The notes under the pieces: generated by a model
Database searches by the model: none
What the model was told of the DNA's origin: nothing
The model's input: the letters and a program-made list of their open reading frames with translations, nothing else
From: Oxalobacter formigenes
GTDB taxonomy: Bacteria > Pseudomonadota > Gammaproteobacteria > Burkholderiales > Burkholderiaceae_D
NCBI RefSeq assembly: GCF_027158485.1
Contig: NZ_JAMKYJ010000001.1
Reading direction: 5' to 3' (one strand)
DNA length: 64,000 nt
Program-made: the position numbers and the translations under genes
Shown here: positions 18,748 to 28,138 of the stretch, piece after piece
Layout: every line of letters begins with the position of its first letter
Numbering within the stretch: the first letter of the stretch is position 1

Positions 18748-19494
18748 CTACTCCGCTTTCTTCCGGTCCGCTTCCGCTTTTGCCGCATCCTCTCTCGCTT
18801 TTTTATCCCGTTTGGATTGCGTTTCGGCTTTCTTCTGTTCGACTATCTTTTGCCGTTCCTGAGAAGTTTCGACTTTTTCCTCATACTTCTGAACGTTGGC
18901 CGCCCGCTCGGCTGGCGTCATCAAGGCACCGGAATGCTTCTGCCCCGGAGTGGAAGAGACACCTCTTGCCGCTGCCGCCCGTTCTGCTTCCTTCTGCTCA
19001 ACCCGTTTCACTCGCGCTTCATGCGCCTGAACATTTTCCGCCCGTTTCGGTGCATCGGCAATCTCGTCAGCCTTGCGTTTATCCAGAGCCAGATCACGCT
19101 GGCGAACGTCCTCGCTGCGTTTGAAACGCTTGGCTTCCACCTCGAGTGCATGCAATTCCTTCAAATCGACCCGTTTGGTTTCAAGCGCCCTGTCATAGCA
19201 CTGGTAAACCAGAAATTTCCTGTTGCAGTCCAGTTTGTCATTGAAAAGACGGGCCTCGACGTTCTTTTTCTCGATACTGACGATTTCAAGAACCTGGTCG
19301 GCCTTCTCGATGGAATCGATGGAACCGGCCGGAAACACGTTCAATATGGCAGCGACTTCCGGACTTGTTTTCACTTTTTCCATGGTGCTGCCCTTCGCCA
19401 CACTGGCTGCATCTGCCGCATAAAGTGGAGCCAGTCCGAAAGAAGGCCAGATCAGAATCCCAAGGACAACAACCGGAAGCATCACTTTCAGCAT
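18748..19494 (-). CDS. Exported charged coiled-coil protein
   Basis: From the Met at 19494 the protein (about 248 residues) starts with a hydrophobic signal or anchor, MLKVMLPVVVLGILIWPSFG then LAPLYAADA. A frame extending to 19686 exists, but its first 64 residues look non-coding. Residues about 20-110 form a small globular part with two Cys (KLDCNRKFLVYQCYDRAL). The remainder is an almost continuous Lys/Glu/Ala/Arg coiled coil (VEQKEAERAAAARG, VEQKKAETQSKRDKKAREDA). Function unknown; such proteins are annotated variously as TolA-like or colicin-uptake-like because of composition alone. It ends at a shared terminator. Confidence 0.65.
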   Translation of the reverse strand: MLKVMLPVVVLGILIWPSFGLAPLYAADAASVAKGSTMEKVKTSPEVAAILNVFPAGSIDSIEKADQVLEIVSIEKKNVEARLFNDKLDCNRKFLVYQCYDRALETKRVDLKELHALEVEAKRFKRSEDVRQRDLALDKRKADEIADAPKRAENVQAHEARVKRVEQKEAERAAAARGVSSTPGQKHSGALMTPAERAANVQKYEEKVETSQERQKIVEQKKAETQSKRDKKAREDAAKAEADRKKAE

Positions 19495-19810
19495 GCCCGA
19501 CAAGCCACGATATTTCACATGTTCCGCTTGTTTGTCCAACCCGTTGAAAGAATCCAAAAGAAACTCCTTGAATGCAAATGAGATGTGAACCCCGTCCAAA
19601 GATGAAATTTTACCATTAAAGAAACGTGTTCCTGACTGATTTTGCCGGGACTCTTCCATTACGGACCGGCCGACCTTCTCCCCCACTCCCTTCGAGTCAA
19701 TACTGTTACCGGGAACATCATCGGCGATTCATCGATAACGTTCGTTCCCTTTACGTGAAAGGTAGAGCCTCCATCAATCTCCTTCGCGTTTGATTTTCAG
19801 GTCCCTCCAT

Positions 19811-19839
19811 AAAAAAACGCATCCCTTGTGGGGATGCGT
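19811..19839 (-). terminator. Rho-independent terminator of the autotransporter relic
   Basis: ACGCATCCC pairs with GGGATGCGT and, on the minus strand, is followed by seven T. It sits just downstream of the beta-barrel fragment stop. Confidence 0.8.
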
Positions 19840-19865
19840 CAAGGCAAAAAGAATTATATTGCCTG

Positions 19866-20000
19866 TTACTGGAACTGATGTCCGACTGTCAGCATGGCAC
19901 CCCGTGAATTGGAATCGCTGGATTTCTGGTATCCGACCCTCAGTCCAAGGCTGGTATTGCCTTTCTGAACGTCAAGTCCGAGCGTTCCCACCCATGAGGA
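19866..20000 (-). pseudogene. C-terminal remnant of an autotransporter beta-barrel
   Basis: About 45 codons read SSWVGTLGLDVQKGNTSLG then LRVGYQKSSDSNSRGAMLTV and end GHQFQ. This is the usual last two strands of an autotransporter barrel with the near-terminal Phe. The sequence upstream loses barrel character (an AT-rich stretch with FADIFHFFSETLIF), so only the last ~45 residues survive. The retained terminator at 19811 shows that a full gene once ended here. Confidence 0.65.
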
Positions 20001-20355
20001 GCTAAAAATCAAGGTTTCCGAAAAAAAATGAAAAATATCGGCAAATATTACAATTAAGCAACAACGCAAGATTCCCGGGATGACATTACCCCTGCTTAAC
20101 TGTTGCTATCCATCTTGAACGGATCAGCCCGACATGGATATTTTCACCTTCCTGTCACAGGGAAATACGGCAAGCGAACAGGAAAACAACCGACCAGAAC
20201 CGGTATTTAACAAAAGACAGGAAATGCAATAGTTTTTGCCTGAAACGGGCTCGGCAATAAAACAGACACTTCCCGGCATTTTCTTTACCTTTTATCTAAA
20301 ACCGGCTTCCTTTCTCTGCTATATTGAAGTCTCTTTTATGGATGAGCCAAGGATC
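20001..20355. other. Intergenic region, no gene recognised
   Basis: AT-rich DNA between the barrel relic and the DUF6941-like gene. It probably contains deleted remains of the autotransporter and the promoter of the next gene. No clear repeat or RNA structure was seen. Confidence 0.3.
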
Positions 20356-20823
20356 ATGAACAGAAAATACGATTGTTTATTCGCGGACGATATCCGCAAC
20401 GAAATCGGTGGAAAGCATTCCATCATCGGCGTCTATAACACCGTCCTCTCACTCGACTCGGCACAGACCCTGATTCCGAAACTGGCCATTTCGTTGAACT
20501 GTTACACGGATTTCGACCATCCCTTCAAACAATTGTTCGTTATGGTCATGCTCGACGATGCCGTCATATCACAAAACGAACTGCCTGCACAATTCCTTGA
20601 GAAATCATTCAACGAAAACAAAAAGATGATCGAGGAATGCGGCATCCCACTCGCTTCCCAGTTTTACAGGGCCACCGCAAACATTCACCTGAACCCGCTG
20701 GTCATCAAGCTGCAAGCCATCCTGAAAGTCGTCGTCGTTGCCGACGGTGAAGAAAAAACGGTCGGCAACCTGATCCTGCGCGTTCCGGCACAACAAGAGC
20801 AACCGACACAATCGGTACAATAA
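20356..20823 (+). CDS. DUF6941-like cytoplasmic protein
   Basis: A 155-residue protein. The start MNRKYDCLFADD is chosen because CCAAGGATC precedes it. The opening pattern CLFADDIRNEIGGKHSIIGVY matches the small family I recall as DUF6941 (acidic pair, Arg, then GK-x-S-x-x-G-x-Y). The rest is a beta-sandwich-like alternation with LNPLVIKLQAILKVVVVADG near the end. There is no signal or membrane segment. Function is unknown in the family. It is a single gene with its own promoter region and a terminator at 20848. Confidence 0.65.
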   Translation: MNRKYDCLFADDIRNEIGGKHSIIGVYNTVLSLDSAQTLIPKLAISLNCYTDFDHPFKQLFVMVMLDDAVISQNELPAQFLEKSFNENKKMIEECGIPLASQFYRATANIHLNPLVIKLQAILKVVVVADGEEKTVGNLILRVPAQQEQPTQSVQ

Positions 20824-20847
20824 ATATTGCACATTTGTTTCTTCTAT

Positions 20848-20874
20848 AAAAAAGGCGGTTAAAACCGCCTTTTT
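20848..20874. terminator. Bidirectional rho-independent terminator
   Basis: AAAAAAGGCGGTT pairs with AACCGCCTTTTT between convergent genes ending at 20823 and 20898. Confidence 0.88.
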
Positions 20875-20897
20875 CCGTATAAACCTGAACTGACACA

Positions 20898-21812
20898 CTA
20901 GTCTTTCAGCAATGGAAGCCCGTCGAGCATCCGTTTCATCCGGATGGCGATCCGTGGCATGAATTCGGCGACCGTCAGGCCGACCAGTTCATAATGTGTC
21001 GCGATATCGTTGATCACCCGGACAGCTTCCGCTATTTCCATGCCATCCGGTTCGACGCCGACCCCGGCGATGATTTCAGCCGGGTCGAGCACGTCCAGAT
21101 CGAAATGGACAAGCACTTTCGACACACCGGTCGTCTTCAGCCAGTCCAGAATCGCCTTGCTGTCTTCAGCCACGTCCGCTGGCGACAAACCTTTAATCCC
21201 GAGTTCCTGCTGGCGCTGCCTCATACCTGTATCCCATGAACGCAAGCCAACGATCAGGGCGTTTCTGGCAGCGACCTTTCCGGGCAACATTCGCATAATC
21301 TCTTCATCGCCCATACCAAGACACGCCGTCAGCGCCATTGCGTGATAGCCCTTGTATTCATCGTATGGCAGGTTCACGTCCGGATGGGCGTCGAGCCAGA
21401 CAATCGCCACATCATCCGGATATTTCGCCACCAGATACGTAAACGGCACGACACTGACGGAACATTCGCCGCCGAGGGTCACGATTTTTTCCGGTGCATT
21501 TTCGCGGACGATATCCAGAGCCGCCCCAGTCTGTTTCATGATGACCCTGCGCGCACTGATGCCTTTTTCGACTGCCCTGTCCCTGATATCCAGAGAGACA
21601 GGCACCTCTGCCGTCATCGCAGTGCTCTCGGGAGCCAGCATTTTCAAAAGTTGCGCCCCCAGAAAATACCCCTTTGAGGCATCTTCCGGCAAAAGATCCG
21701 GCATCCAGTGATCGACGATCCCGCCCTGCCATTGCGGGTAAATGAGCCGCAAGACAGACGTCTCGCTTTTTATGTCACCGCTGGTCACGGACGTTTTTTC
21801 CGGTATAGGCAT
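20898..21812 (-). CDS. Arginase/agmatinase-family protein with altered metal site
   Basis: Ureohydrolase-fold protein of about 304 residues, starting at 21812 after GGAGACAGGTTC. The Mn motifs are recognisable but not all intact. Motif 1, normally GGDHS, is GGECSVS, so the metal-binding His is replaced by Cys. Motif 2 is intact as WLDAHPDVNLP, and motif 3 is HFDLDVLDP, with both Asp present. Catalysis on arginine, agmatine or another guanidino compound is therefore uncertain; bacterial relatives with GGECS are known as unassigned arginase-family proteins. It lies directly downstream of lpdA on the same strand but 82 bp away, so co-transcription is possible. Cytoplasmic. Confidence 0.82.
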   Translation of the reverse strand: MPIPEKTSVTSGDIKSETSVLRLIYPQWQGGIVDHWMPDLLPEDASKGYFLGAQLLKMLAPESTAMTAEVPVSLDIRDRAVEKGISARRVIMKQTGAALDIVRENAPEKIVTLGGECSVSVVPFTYLVAKYPDDVAIVWLDAHPDVNLPYDEYKGYHAMALTACLGMGDEEIMRMLPGKVAARNALIVGLRSWDTGMRQRQQELGIKGLSPADVAEDSKAILDWLKTTGVSKVLVHFDLDVLDPAEIIAGVGVEPDGMEIAEAVRVINDIATHYELVGLTVAEFMPRIAIRMKRMLDGLPLLKD

Positions 21813-21894
21813 GAACCTGTCTCCACAGTAGTTTGTCCAACAAAAAAGGCTGCACAAGGCCGCCTTTCCATCTCTTGCATTCCCTTGAACGGCC

Positions 21895-23319
21895 TTACAT
21901 GTTCAATGCCCGGCCATCGACCGCCAGTGCGGCTTCCTTCACCGCTTCGGAGAGCGTCGGATGGGCATGGCAAATCCGGGCGATATCTTCGGAAGTGGCC
22001 GAAAACGTCATCGCCATCACTGCCTCGGCAATCAGCTCGGACACCATCGGCCCGATCATGTGGACACCCAGCACTTCATCGGTTTTCGCATCGGCGAGAA
22101 TCTTGACGAATCCCTCCGTCGTTCCCATGGTGCGGGCGCGCCCGTTCGCCATGAACGGGAATACGCCTTTTTTGAACGACACGTTTTCCGCCACCAGTTC
22201 TTCTTCCGTGCGTCCAACCCAGGCGATTTCCGGATGGGTATAGACAACCCAGGGAATGCCCTTGTAATCGACATGGCCGTACTTGCCTGCAATCCGCTCG
22301 GCCACGGCAACACCTTCATCCTCGGCCTTGTGGGCGAGCATCGGCCCACGCACCACGTCGCCGATCGCCCAGACGTTTTTAAGGTTGGTGCGGCACAGGC
22401 CGTCAACCGCGACGAAACCGCGCTCATCCAGTTTCAGCCCGACCTTGTCGACGCCAAGCCCCTGCGTATACGGTACCCGGCCGATAGACACCAGCAACTT
22501 GTCGAACACGGCTTTCTCGACCTGTCCCCTTGCGTCGTCATATTCGATGGCAACGCCCTTGGGCATCCGCCTGACCTTCCTGACGGTTGCACCGGTCAAT
22601 ATCGTCAATCCCTGGCGGGTCAGCTGTTTCTGCGCTTCCATCGCGACCTGACGGTCAGCGCCCGCAAGCAGTTCCGGCTGCGATTCAAACAGCGTCACAT
22701 CCGAACCGAGCCGGCGCCAGACCGACCCCATTTCCAGCCCGACCACTCCGGCACCGATAATGGCAAAACTCTTCGGCACGTCGTTCAGTGACAAAACACC
22801 TGCGTTGGACAAAACCCGTTCTTCATCAAACGGCAGATTCGGCCATGCCCGCGGTTTGGAACCGGTCGCGATGATCACGTTAGTGCAAGTGAACTTCCGG
22901 GTTTCGTCGCCGGTCACGGCAATGGTGTATTCCCCGTTTTCCACTCCCGCAAACGAGCCGGTACCGTTGAAGTAAGTGATCTTGTTCTTGCGGAACAGGA
23001 AAGCGATCCCGTCATTGTTCTGCCGGACGATGGACGCCCGGCGCATCTGCATCCGTGGGATATCCATATCCACCCCGATGACATCCACGCCGAAATTCGA
23101 CAGTCCATCCCTGGCCATTTCATAATGCGCGGATGCTTCCAGCAAGGCCTTCGAGGGAATGCAACCCACGTTAGTACAGGTACCCCCCAGTGCAGGCTTC
23201 CCGTCGATCTTCCAGTCGTCGATACACACCGTTTTCATGCCGAGCTGGGCGGCACGGATCGCGGCGATATAACCGCCCGGGCCTCCCCCGATCACTGCCA
23301 CATCGAAATCCACACTCAT
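21895..23319 (-). CDS. lpdA: Dihydrolipoyl dehydrogenase (E3)
   Basis: A 474-residue flavoprotein that reoxidises the lipoyl arm of 2-oxoglutarate dehydrogenase using NAD+. The FAD motif GGGPGGYIAA is at residues 11-20. The redox disulfide is in GGTCTNVGCIPSKAL (Cys48 and Cys53). The NAD motif IGAGVVGLEMGSVWRRLG and the second FAD contact WAIGDVVRGPMLAHKAEDEG are present, and the C-terminal His-Glu pair lies in CHAHPTLSEAVKEA. It has a good ribosome site (AAAGGAATATCAG). It follows sucB by 29 bp, making it the third gene of the OGDH operon sucA-sucB-lpdA. Confidence 0.96.
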   Translation of the reverse strand: MSVDFDVAVIGGGPGGYIAAIRAAQLGMKTVCIDDWKIDGKPALGGTCTNVGCIPSKALLEASAHYEMARDGLSNFGVDVIGVDMDIPRMQMRRASIVRQNNDGIAFLFRKNKITYFNGTGSFAGVENGEYTIAVTGDETRKFTCTNVIIATGSKPRAWPNLPFDEERVLSNAGVLSLNDVPKSFAIIGAGVVGLEMGSVWRRLGSDVTLFESQPELLAGADRQVAMEAQKQLTRQGLTILTGATVRKVRRMPKGVAIEYDDARGQVEKAVFDKLLVSIGRVPYTQGLGVDKVGLKLDERGFVAVDGLCRTNLKNVWAIGDVVRGPMLAHKAEDEGVAVAERIAGKYGHVDYKGIPWVVYTHPEIAWVGRTEEELVAENVSFKKGVFPFMANGRARTMGTTEGFVKILADAKTDEVLGVHMIGPMVSELIAEAVMAMTFSATSEDIARICHAHPTLSEAVKEAALAVDGRALNM

Positions 23320-23348
23320 CTGATATTCCTTTCGTTTCCGGAAGAAAA

Positions 23349-24749
23349 TTACAAATCCAGCAACAGGCGTGCCGGGTCTTCCAGCGTTTCCTTCATCGTC
23401 CGCAAGGCCAGTACCGCTTCACGTCCGTCGATCAGGCGATGGTCGTAAGACAAGGCCAGATAATTGATCGGCCGGATCACGATCTGGCCGTTTTCGACGA
23501 CAGGCCTTTCCGTCGTGGCATGGATACCCAGAATGGCCGATTGCGGCGGATTGATGATCGGCGTCGACAAGAGCGAACCGAATACACCCCCGTTGGAAAT
23601 CGAGAACGTGCCGCCTGTGAGGTCGTCGAGCGTCAACTGTCCGTCGCGTGCCTTGATCGACAGTTCGTTGATTTTCTTTTCGATTTCCGCAATCGTCATC
23701 AAATCGGCATCGCGCATGATCGGCACGACCAGCCCGCGCGGGGAACTGATGGCAATGCCGATATCGTAATACCCGTGATAGACGATATCGTTCCCGTCAA
23801 TCGAGGCATTCACGACCGGGAAGCGTTTCAGTGCCGCAATGGCCGCCTTGACGAAGAAAGACATCAGGCCGAGCCGGACACCGTGTTCCTTTTCGAACTG
23901 TTCACCGAACTTGCGGCGCAAATCCAGAACCGGCTGCATGTTCACTTCATTGAACGTCGTCAGCGAGGCCGTCTGCTGCTGTGACTGGATCAGCCGCTCG
24001 GCAACGCGTGCGCGCAAACGGCTCATCGGGACACGGTTTTCCGTGCGGTTCGTCGCCCCGTAAACCGTCTGCTGTCCGGTCGAGCCGGAAGGCGTATAAG
24101 GCGTTCCGGCAGGCGGTGCCACACGGCGGGTCGCCTGCTCGATGGCTTTTTCATCTTCGCCAAGATCGGTACCCTGTGCTTCCCAGGCCCGTTCAACGTC
24201 TTTTTTCGTAATACGCCCGTCCTTGCCGGTACCGACAACCGAGGTTTCATCCATGCCGAGTTCCGCCATCATTCGTGCAGCCGCAGGCATGACGATGCCG
24301 GACGGATAGTCCGCCGGATCGGGCATGTCACGTTCGCTGTCGAAAGCGGCGATTTCCAAATCCTCTTCCTTTTCCAGTTTTGCGGGAGGATCGACCGGAA
24401 CCGGAGCCGATGCCACCGCTGCAACCGGTTCGGCCGCCGGTGCGGAAGCGAACAGTTCCATCTCGCGCGTTTGCGGCTCTTGCGGTTTCGATTCTGCCGA
24501 TGCCATCGCCTCCGTATCCACCAGCGCGATCACTTCACCGGCCACGACGATACTGCCATCCCTTTTCAGGATTTGTGTCAGCACGCCGTTGGCGGGACAC
24601 GGCAATTCCAGAACGACCTTGTCCGTTTCGACATCGACCAGATTTTCATCCAGCGTAACGGCTTCGCCCGCCTGTTTGTGCCACTGCAAAAGCGTGGCTT
24701 CCGTTACCGATTCCGATAACTGTGGAACTTTCACTTCAAGAACCGCCAT
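23349..24749 (-). CDS. sucB: Dihydrolipoyl succinyltransferase (E2 of 2-oxoglutarate dehydrogenase)
   Basis: A 466-residue E2. The single N-terminal lipoyl domain has the lipoylated Lys44 in DVETDKVVLELP. An Ala/Pro/Glu-rich linker follows, then a peripheral-subunit-binding domain at about 165-205 (PAAARMMAELGMDETSVVGT, GKDGRITKKDVE). The catalytic domain ends with SYDHRLIDGREAVLALRTMK, which holds the active-site His and Asp of the HxxxDG motif. It transfers succinyl groups to CoA in the TCA cycle. It sits 82 bp downstream of sucA and 29 bp upstream of lpdA in the same direction. The ribosome site GGAGAAAAAAT precedes the start. Confidence 0.96.
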   Translation of the reverse strand: MAVLEVKVPQLSESVTEATLLQWHKQAGEAVTLDENLVDVETDKVVLELPCPANGVLTQILKRDGSIVVAGEVIALVDTEAMASAESKPQEPQTREMELFASAPAAEPVAAVASAPVPVDPPAKLEKEEDLEIAAFDSERDMPDPADYPSGIVMPAAARMMAELGMDETSVVGTGKDGRITKKDVERAWEAQGTDLGEDEKAIEQATRRVAPPAGTPYTPSGSTGQQTVYGATNRTENRVPMSRLRARVAERLIQSQQQTASLTTFNEVNMQPVLDLRRKFGEQFEKEHGVRLGLMSFFVKAAIAALKRFPVVNASIDGNDIVYHGYYDIGIAISSPRGLVVPIMRDADLMTIAEIEKKINELSIKARDGQLTLDDLTGGTFSISNGGVFGSLLSTPIINPPQSAILGIHATTERPVVENGQIVIRPINYLALSYDHRLIDGREAVLALRTMKETLEDPARLLLDL

Positions 24750-24831
24750 ATTTTTTCTCCACTTGAAAATTCGGAGTCACCTGTTCAAACGTCATTAAAA
24801 CGTCAAGCGACTGTTATTCTTATTCTTTTCT

Positions 24832-27693
24832 TCAGCGTACCAGTACCATATTCCCCATTTCGCCAAAGGCGGCATTCATCAGCTCTTTCTGCTGGGCCGA
24901 ATGCTTCTGGAAATAGCCGACAGCCGGAGACGATGAGGCCGGACGGGCAGCGAAAGACAGTTTCTGTCCCGTTTGCAGGGTATCGAAGACCGGTCGTTGC
25001 ACCTGCAACCATGCCCCCTGATTTTCAGGCTCGTCCTGAACCCAGATGATCTCTTCGGCTTTCGGATATTTTTTCAATTCATTCGCCAGCAACTCACCCG
25101 GAAACGGATACAGTTCCTCGATCCGGAGGATGGCCACGTCCATGCGTTGTTTCTCGGTACGCATATGCGCCAGATCGTAATAGATGCGACCGGTACACAA
25201 CAGAACTCGTTTGACCTTCTTCGCATCGATACTCTTATCGACTTCACCGAGAACCGGCCTGAAAGACCCGTCAGCCAGTTCTTCCAGCGGGGAAGCGGCA
25301 TCCTTGTGCCTGAGCAGCGACTTCGGTGTCATGACAATCAGCGGTTTTCTCTGCATCCTGAGCATCTGCCGGCGCAACACATGGAAAATCTGGGAAGCCG
25401 TCGTCGGCTGGACGACCGACATATTGTTATCCGCGCACAACTGCAGATAGCGTTCAAGTCGTGCGGAAGAATGTTCCGGCCCCTGCCCTTCATACCCGTG
25501 CGGCAGGAGCATGACCAATCCGCAAATACGTCCCCATTTCGCCTCACCCGAACTGATGAACTGGTCGATCACGACCTGTGCACCGTTGGCGAAATCCCCG
25601 AACTGGCCTTCCCACAGGGTCAGCGTATTCGGCGCCGTCGTCGCAAAACCGTATTCGAACGCCAGCGCCGCTTCTTCCGACAGTGGCGAATTGATGACCG
25701 TAAAGCTGGCCTGATCTTTCGAGACGTTCTTCAAGGGCACATATTTTCCCGCCCCGGAAATGACCCTTTCCTGATCGTGCAGGACAGCGTGTCGGTGAAC
25801 GAACGTGCCGCGTTCCGAATCCTCACCCGCCAGCCTGACCGAAAAACCGGCTGAAACGAGCGAGGCATAGGCCAGATGTTCCGCCATCCCCCAATCGACC
25901 GGCAATTCGCCCTTGCCCATCCGGGCACGGTCATGAATGACCCGTTCCACCAGCGGATGCAGGGTCAGCCAGTCCGGCATCGTCGTGATGCGTTCGGACA
26001 GGCGTTTGAGTTCCTCGATCGGCATCGCCGTATCGGCGTCTTCCGACCAGCCCTGCTTTTGCAGGATCGGCTGCCATTCAATGGCCGACTGGCTCTTCAT
26101 GTTCGAAATGACCGGGTTGACTATCGGCGTACCGGCGTCCATCCGGGCACGATAACCGGCGACCAGCGCATCGGCGTCCGCTGGCTGGATAACGCCCTGT
26201 TTGACCAGCCGGTCAACGTACAGGCTGCGGACTCCCGGATGCGTCGCGATTTTCTTGTACATCAGCGGCTGCGTCATGGCAGGCGTATCCTGCTCGTTAT
26301 GGCCCAGCTTGCGGTAACAGACGATATCGACCACGACATCTTTCCTGAACTCCATCCTGAAATCCAGCGCGATCTGCGTCGCCAGCACGACCGCTTCCGG
26401 ATCGTCGCCATTTACGTGCAGAATCGGCGCCTCGATCATCTTCGCCACGTCCGTGCAATAGAGCGACGAGCGCGATTCACGGACATCCGAAGTCGTAAAG
26501 CCGATCTGGTTGTTCAGCACGATATGCACCGTGCCGCCCGTGCTGTAACCGCGCGTCTGCGCCATATTCAGCGTTTCCATGACGACGCCCTGACCGGAGA
26601 AAGAAGCATCTCCATGCACCAGTATCGGCATGACCTGCGAGCCGTCCGGATCGTCACGATGGAACATGCGCGCCTTGGCCGAACCTTCCACGACCGGATC
26701 GACGATTTCCAGATGCGAGGGATTGAACGCCAGTGACAGATGCACCGGGCCGCCCGGCGTCGAAATGTCGCGTACGAAACCCTGATGGTATTTCACGTCC
26801 CCGGCAGGCAAATCGTTTTCCGGCAAGCCTCCCTCGAATTCGGCAAAGAGATCGTTCGGCATCTTGCCCATGATATTGACCAGTACGTTCAATCGTCCGC
26901 GATGCGCCATGCCGAGCACGATTTCCTGTATGCCCTTCGATCCCGCCCGCTGGATCACTTCATCCAGCGACACGATGAAACTTTCCCCGCCTTCCAGCGA
27001 AAAGCGCTTCTGCCCGACATAACGGGTGTGCAGGTAACGTTCCATGCCCTCGGCCGACGTGACCCGTTCGAGAATATGGCGTTTCTTTTCCGGTGAAAAA
27101 GAAGGCGTCGCCTGAATCGATTCCAGCCGTTCCTGCATCCAGCGTTTTTGCGCATGGTCGGTGATATACATGAATTCCGCACCGATGGAACGGCAGTAGG
27201 TTTCACGCAGCATTTGCACCAGTTCGCGCAAGGTCGCCGTTTCACGCCCGAACCAGGTATTGCTGATATTGAACACCAGATCCATGTCTGTATCGGTGAA
27301 ACCGTAAAAAGACGGTTCCAGTTCCGGAATCTGTGGCCGCTCATGCCGCTCCAGCGGATCAAGTTTCGCCCAGTAGGTGCCAAGGAAGCGGTAAGCCGCC
27401 GTCATCTGCTGCGCGGCGATGCGCTTGCGGTCCAGCTCGGCGTTGCCTTTGGGAACAAGGATCTTGAACGGGGAATGTTTCGCCCGTTCCGCATACGCGG
27501 CGACGACCGGGCCATGCCGGATATCCGAACGGTTGCTGCCATCGACGGCAGGCACGTTTTGCATTGAATTGAAATAAGCCCGCCAGTTTTCCGGCACATT
27601 GGCGGGATTGTCCAGATACGCCTCGTAAAGTTCCTCGACGTAAGGCGCATTGCCTGCGAAGAGATACGAATTGTCGCTGTACTCCTGCATCAT
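24832..27693 (-). CDS. sucA: 2-oxoglutarate dehydrogenase E1 component
   Basis: A thiamine-diphosphate E1 of about 953 residues that decarboxylates 2-oxoglutarate and succinylates the lipoyl arm of SucB. The start at 27693 (MMQEYSDNSYLFAGNAPYVE) follows AAGGAGGGTATCAAC; the longer frame to 27738 lacks a site. The N-terminal docking segment, EFMYITDHAQKRWMQERLE, the TPP block GMAHRGRLNVLVNIMGKMP, and the late LLPHGYEGQGPEHSSARLER all match the family. It is the first gene of sucA-sucB-lpdA. A TATAAT -10-like hexamer lies on the minus strand at 27845-27850. Confidence 0.96.
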   Translation of the reverse strand: MMQEYSDNSYLFAGNAPYVEELYEAYLDNPANVPENWRAYFNSMQNVPAVDGSNRSDIRHGPVVAAYAERAKHSPFKILVPKGNAELDRKRIAAQQMTAAYRFLGTYWAKLDPLERHERPQIPELEPSFYGFTDTDMDLVFNISNTWFGRETATLRELVQMLRETYCRSIGAEFMYITDHAQKRWMQERLESIQATPSFSPEKKRHILERVTSAEGMERYLHTRYVGQKRFSLEGGESFIVSLDEVIQRAGSKGIQEIVLGMAHRGRLNVLVNIMGKMPNDLFAEFEGGLPENDLPAGDVKYHQGFVRDISTPGGPVHLSLAFNPSHLEIVDPVVEGSAKARMFHRDDPDGSQVMPILVHGDASFSGQGVVMETLNMAQTRGYSTGGTVHIVLNNQIGFTTSDVRESRSSLYCTDVAKMIEAPILHVNGDDPEAVVLATQIALDFRMEFRKDVVVDIVCYRKLGHNEQDTPAMTQPLMYKKIATHPGVRSLYVDRLVKQGVIQPADADALVAGYRARMDAGTPIVNPVISNMKSQSAIEWQPILQKQGWSEDADTAMPIEELKRLSERITTMPDWLTLHPLVERVIHDRARMGKGELPVDWGMAEHLAYASLVSAGFSVRLAGEDSERGTFVHRHAVLHDQERVISGAGKYVPLKNVSKDQASFTVINSPLSEEAALAFEYGFATTAPNTLTLWEGQFGDFANGAQVVIDQFISSGEAKWGRICGLVMLLPHGYEGQGPEHSSARLERYLQLCADNNMSVVQPTTASQIFHVLRRQMLRMQRKPLIVMTPKSLLRHKDAASPLEELADGSFRPVLGEVDKSIDAKKVKRVLLCTGRIYYDLAHMRTEKQRMDVAILRIEELYPFPGELLANELKKYPKAEEIIWVQDEPENQGAWLQVQRPVFDTLQTGQKLSFAARPASSSPAVGYFQKHSAQQKELMNAAFGEMGNMVLVR

Positions 27694-28138
27694 GTTGATA
27701 CCCTCCTTTGCGAGCGGGTCTGGAAACAAACGATTCAAAAATGCGCCAATTCCCGTCGCTTTTCGCCTGTCTTTTGAACAGGCCGAACCCCGTCACTCAC
27801 ACTGATGACACCATCAGCTATAAATATAACGGTCACATACTGAAATTATAACCCGGGATGTACTGCACAAGGGTCCGCTTCAGAGTATAGCGCTAATAAA
27901 TATTTATCCTCCCATACTGCATGAACAAACGCGTTGACACGACGCAATAAGCCCATTGCCTCATATTGCAGCTTCTTTTTCCCTTTCTGGCCAACCACTT
28001 TTTCCTTTAATCAAAGCCTGCACGGAATTTGACGAATCCGGCCGTTTCCCTGTCACAAGGATTGATTTTTCACATTCCCGCAAGCTACGTCATCACCACC
28101 CTGTTCATATCCTATCAACTCAATTCACAAAACACGAT
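27694..28138. other. Divergent promoter region between sucA and an autotransporter
   Basis: No gene is supported, although a frame upstream of the autotransporter start is open from 27956. A perfect TATAAT on the minus strand at 27845-27850 could be the sucA -10; no convincing -35 at 17 bp was found. Confidence 0.4.
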
